Of a stretch of 64,000 nt of DNA, positions 62,597 through 64,000 are shown one piece after another (positions within the stretch are counted from its first letter, which is position 1; each line of letters begins with the position of its first letter). A model generated the notes under the pieces. The model ran no database searches and was not told the DNA's origin. It worked only from the letters and a program-made list of their open reading frames with translations. This stretch comes from Bradyrhizobium liaoningense (lineage in GTDB: Bacteria; Pseudomonadota; Alphaproteobacteria; Rhizobiales; Xanthobacteraceae). The translations under genes and the position numbers were made by a program. Location of the stretch: contig NZ_JAFCJM010000010.1 in the NCBI RefSeq assembly GCF_018130955.1, positions 1-64,000 on the forward strand. Direction: 5' to 3'.

Positions 62597-63558
62597 GCGG
62601 CGATGTCGTCCTCGATGTTCGGGACCTGAGGGTCTCCTTCAGCGTCAGGCGGGCCGGTCGAAAATACCGCGTGCAGGCGGTCGACGGTGCATCGCTGTCG
62701 GTGGTCGAGGGCGAGGTGCTCGGGATCGTGGGCGAATCCGGTTGCGGCAAGACTACGGTGGGCCGGTCGATCGTCGGGCTGGCCCGGCCCGACAGCGGCG
62801 CGATCAGGTTCAAGGGAGCCGATCTGATCGGAGCCGGCGGTGCGACCCTTCGCGAGATGCGCCTGAACGTTCGAATGGTCTTCCAGGATCCCTATGCATC
62901 GCTCAATCCGCGGCGTGTGATCGGAGACTCGGTGGCGGAGGCCGGCGACATCAACGGCATGTTCGGGAGCCGCGCCGAGCGCAGCGCGGCGATCGCCGCG
63001 ACCTTGACGGCCGTCGGCTTGGATCCGTCTTTCGCCACCCGCTATCCCTACGAACTGAGCGGCGGGCAGCGTCAGCGGGCCGGAATCGCCCGAGCCATTC
63101 TTCCCACGCCGTCCGTCGTCATCGCCGACGAGCCGGTCTCGGCCCTCGACGTGTCCGTGCAGGCCCAGGTCCTGAATCTGATGATGGATTTGCGCGAGCA
63201 GCTGAAGCTGTCGATGGTCTTCATCTCGCATGATCTTGGCGTGATCGGACAAATCAGCAACCGCGTTGCCGTGATGTATATGGGCCGCATCGTGGAGCAG
63301 GCCGGGACACGGACGGTCCTTGATGGTCCGCTGCATCCTTATACCCGTTCGCTCGTGGCGGCCATTCCAAGGCCGGACCCGTCAAGACGGATCGTGGCGG
63401 CGATTGAAGCGAGTGAGCCGCCGAGCCAGTTCGCACGCCCGCGCGGCTGCGCCTACGCGGCCCGGTGTCCGATCGCAAGCGACCGCTGCCTGGCGGACGT
63501 CCCGCAACTGCGCCCCGCCGCAGAAGACGGCAGGCTGGTCGCCTGCCATAACGTGTAG
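62593..63558 (+). CDS. ABC transporter ATP-binding protein (DppF/OppF-like)
   Basis: 321 residues. Walker A GESGCGKT, signature [10 protein letters not shown], Walker B VVIADEPVSALDV, switch His in ISHDLG and the C-terminal CAYAARCPIASDRC iron-sulphur-type motif. Starts with an ATGA overlap with the previous ATPase. It completes a full peptide importer. Confidence 0.95.
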   Translation: MSGDVVLDVRDLRVSFSVRRAGRKYRVQAVDGASLSVVEGEVLGIVGESGCGKTTVGRSIVGLARPDSGAIRFKGADLIGAGGATLREMRLNVRMVFQDPYASLNPRRVIGDSVAEAGDINGMFGSRAERSAAIAATLTAVGLDPSFATRYPYELSGGQRQRAGIARAILPTPSVVIADEPVSALDVSVQAQVLNLMMDLREQLKLSMVFISHDLGVIGQISNRVAVMYMGRIVEQAGTRTVLDGPLHPYTRSLVAAIPRPDPSRRIVAAIEASEPPSQFARPRGCAYAARCPIASDRCLADVPQLRPAAEDGRLVACHNV

Positions 63559-63592
63559 GCCACCCGGGAACGGAGAGGTTCGTTTCACGATC

Positions 63593-64000
63593 ATGATCAG
63601 CATTCGCCTGCTCGCGGCCGCGCTGTCGGCCCTGGCGCTCTTCGCCTCCGTCGGGACGAAGGCCGATGAAACGGCGCTCGCGACGATTGCGCGGTCGTCG
63701 GGCACGCCTGACATTCCGGGCCTGAAGATCGTCTGGCTCACGCCCTGGGGCGACGTCGCCAAAGCGCATCCCTGGCGCAACATCATCGTGCACCAGACCG
63801 AGGGACCGGCGGGCTCGGCGCGCGGCGGCGCGCTGGAGCAGGCCAAGAACCCGACTCGGCGCGGCGTCACCGTCTGGGTCGAGACTGACGGCACGGTCTA
63901 CTGGGCGGTTTCGGAAACCCTGGTGCCGACCCATGGCGACGGCGCCAACCGCAACGACAACAAGTATATCGACAACAAGCCGACCTACCGCCAGGTCGTG
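63593..64000 (+). CDS. secreted N-acetylmuramoyl-L-alanine amidase (amidase_2), partial at window end
   Basis: 136 codons visible, cut by the window edge. A signal peptide (MISIRLLAAALSALALFASV) is followed by the amidase_2/PGRP-type start: RNIIVHQTEGPAG with zinc-ligand-type H67, then RRGVTVWVETDGTVYWAVSE. The enzyme would remove the stem peptide from peptidoglycan fragments. It begins 35 bases after the peptide ABC transporter, same strand, so it probably belongs to the same operon. Confidence 0.8.
   Translation, partial: MISIRLLAAALSALALFASVGTKADETALATIARSSGTPDIPGLKIVWLTPWGDVAKAHPWRNIIVHQTEGPAGSARGGALEQAKNPTRRGVTVWVETDGTVYWAVSETLVPTHGDGANRNDNKYIDNKPTYRQVV

Overview
The window looks like chromosomal DNA of a Bradyrhizobium-type alphaproteobacterium (Nitrobacteraceae). 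It is GC-rich, the housekeeping proteins (CarAB, GreA, TrxB, DnaG, RpoD) are of alphaproteobacterial type, and the intergenic spaces are full of rhizobial palindromic repeats, including RIME-like elements and CATTGCGAGCGAAGC or CATGCCCGGGC families. It is a core-genome region with many small accessory insertions. There is no phage, integrase, transposase or CRISPR array.

Layout. 1-5.2 kb: a zinc-ribbon / class III adenylyl cyclase / AAA ATPase / TPR protein lies between a broken 3' fragment and an intact copy of an AEC-family transporter gene. 5.2-9.5 kb: repeats, a small secreted protein, an orphan ParA, two 49-residue single-pass membrane proteins that look like paralogues, and a DapA-family lyase. 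9.5-17 kb: lysR-trxB, an Lrp regulator with an upstream palindrome, DoxX, greA and carB. 17-19 kb: an MFS pump divergent from an ArsR-type regulator, with two identical operator-like palindromes between them, then a tRNA-like gene with Cys features. 19-25.7 kb: methyltransferase, Dps, a protealysin-like protease with an emfourin-like inhibitor, cupin, carA, alpha/beta hydrolase, yqeY.

25.8-43.2 kb is accessory: epoxide hydrolase, acyl-CoA synthetase, MarR, NTF2-like, a hybrid histidine kinase, tandem DUF2189 membrane proteins, an ArsR-AHSA1-AHSA1 operon, an LVIVD-repeat protein, LysE, DUF3592, N-formylglutamate amidohydrolase, a transglutaminase pair, a gamma-glutamylcyclotransferase and a chlorite-dismutase-family heme protein. 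43.3-47.8 kb is dnaG-rpoD. 48-57 kb holds an unrecognised membrane-anchored protein, DCC protein, lytic transglycosylase, SDR, stand-alone receiver, LysE, a 20-residue lysine/alanine protein with its own terminator, and a diguanylate cyclase. 57-64 kb is an RpiR-regulated dipeptide/oligopeptide ABC importer followed by the start of a secreted amidase_2 protein, which together suggest uptake of peptidoglycan peptides.

Most interesting points: the tRNA-like gene; the two 49-aa membrane proteins; the protease-inhibitor pair; the DnaG zinc-ribbon region without any zinc ligand; the RpiR/ABC/amidase cluster; the operator pairs; and the AEC duplication around the cyclase gene. No wholly new multi-gene defence or biosynthetic system is evident.
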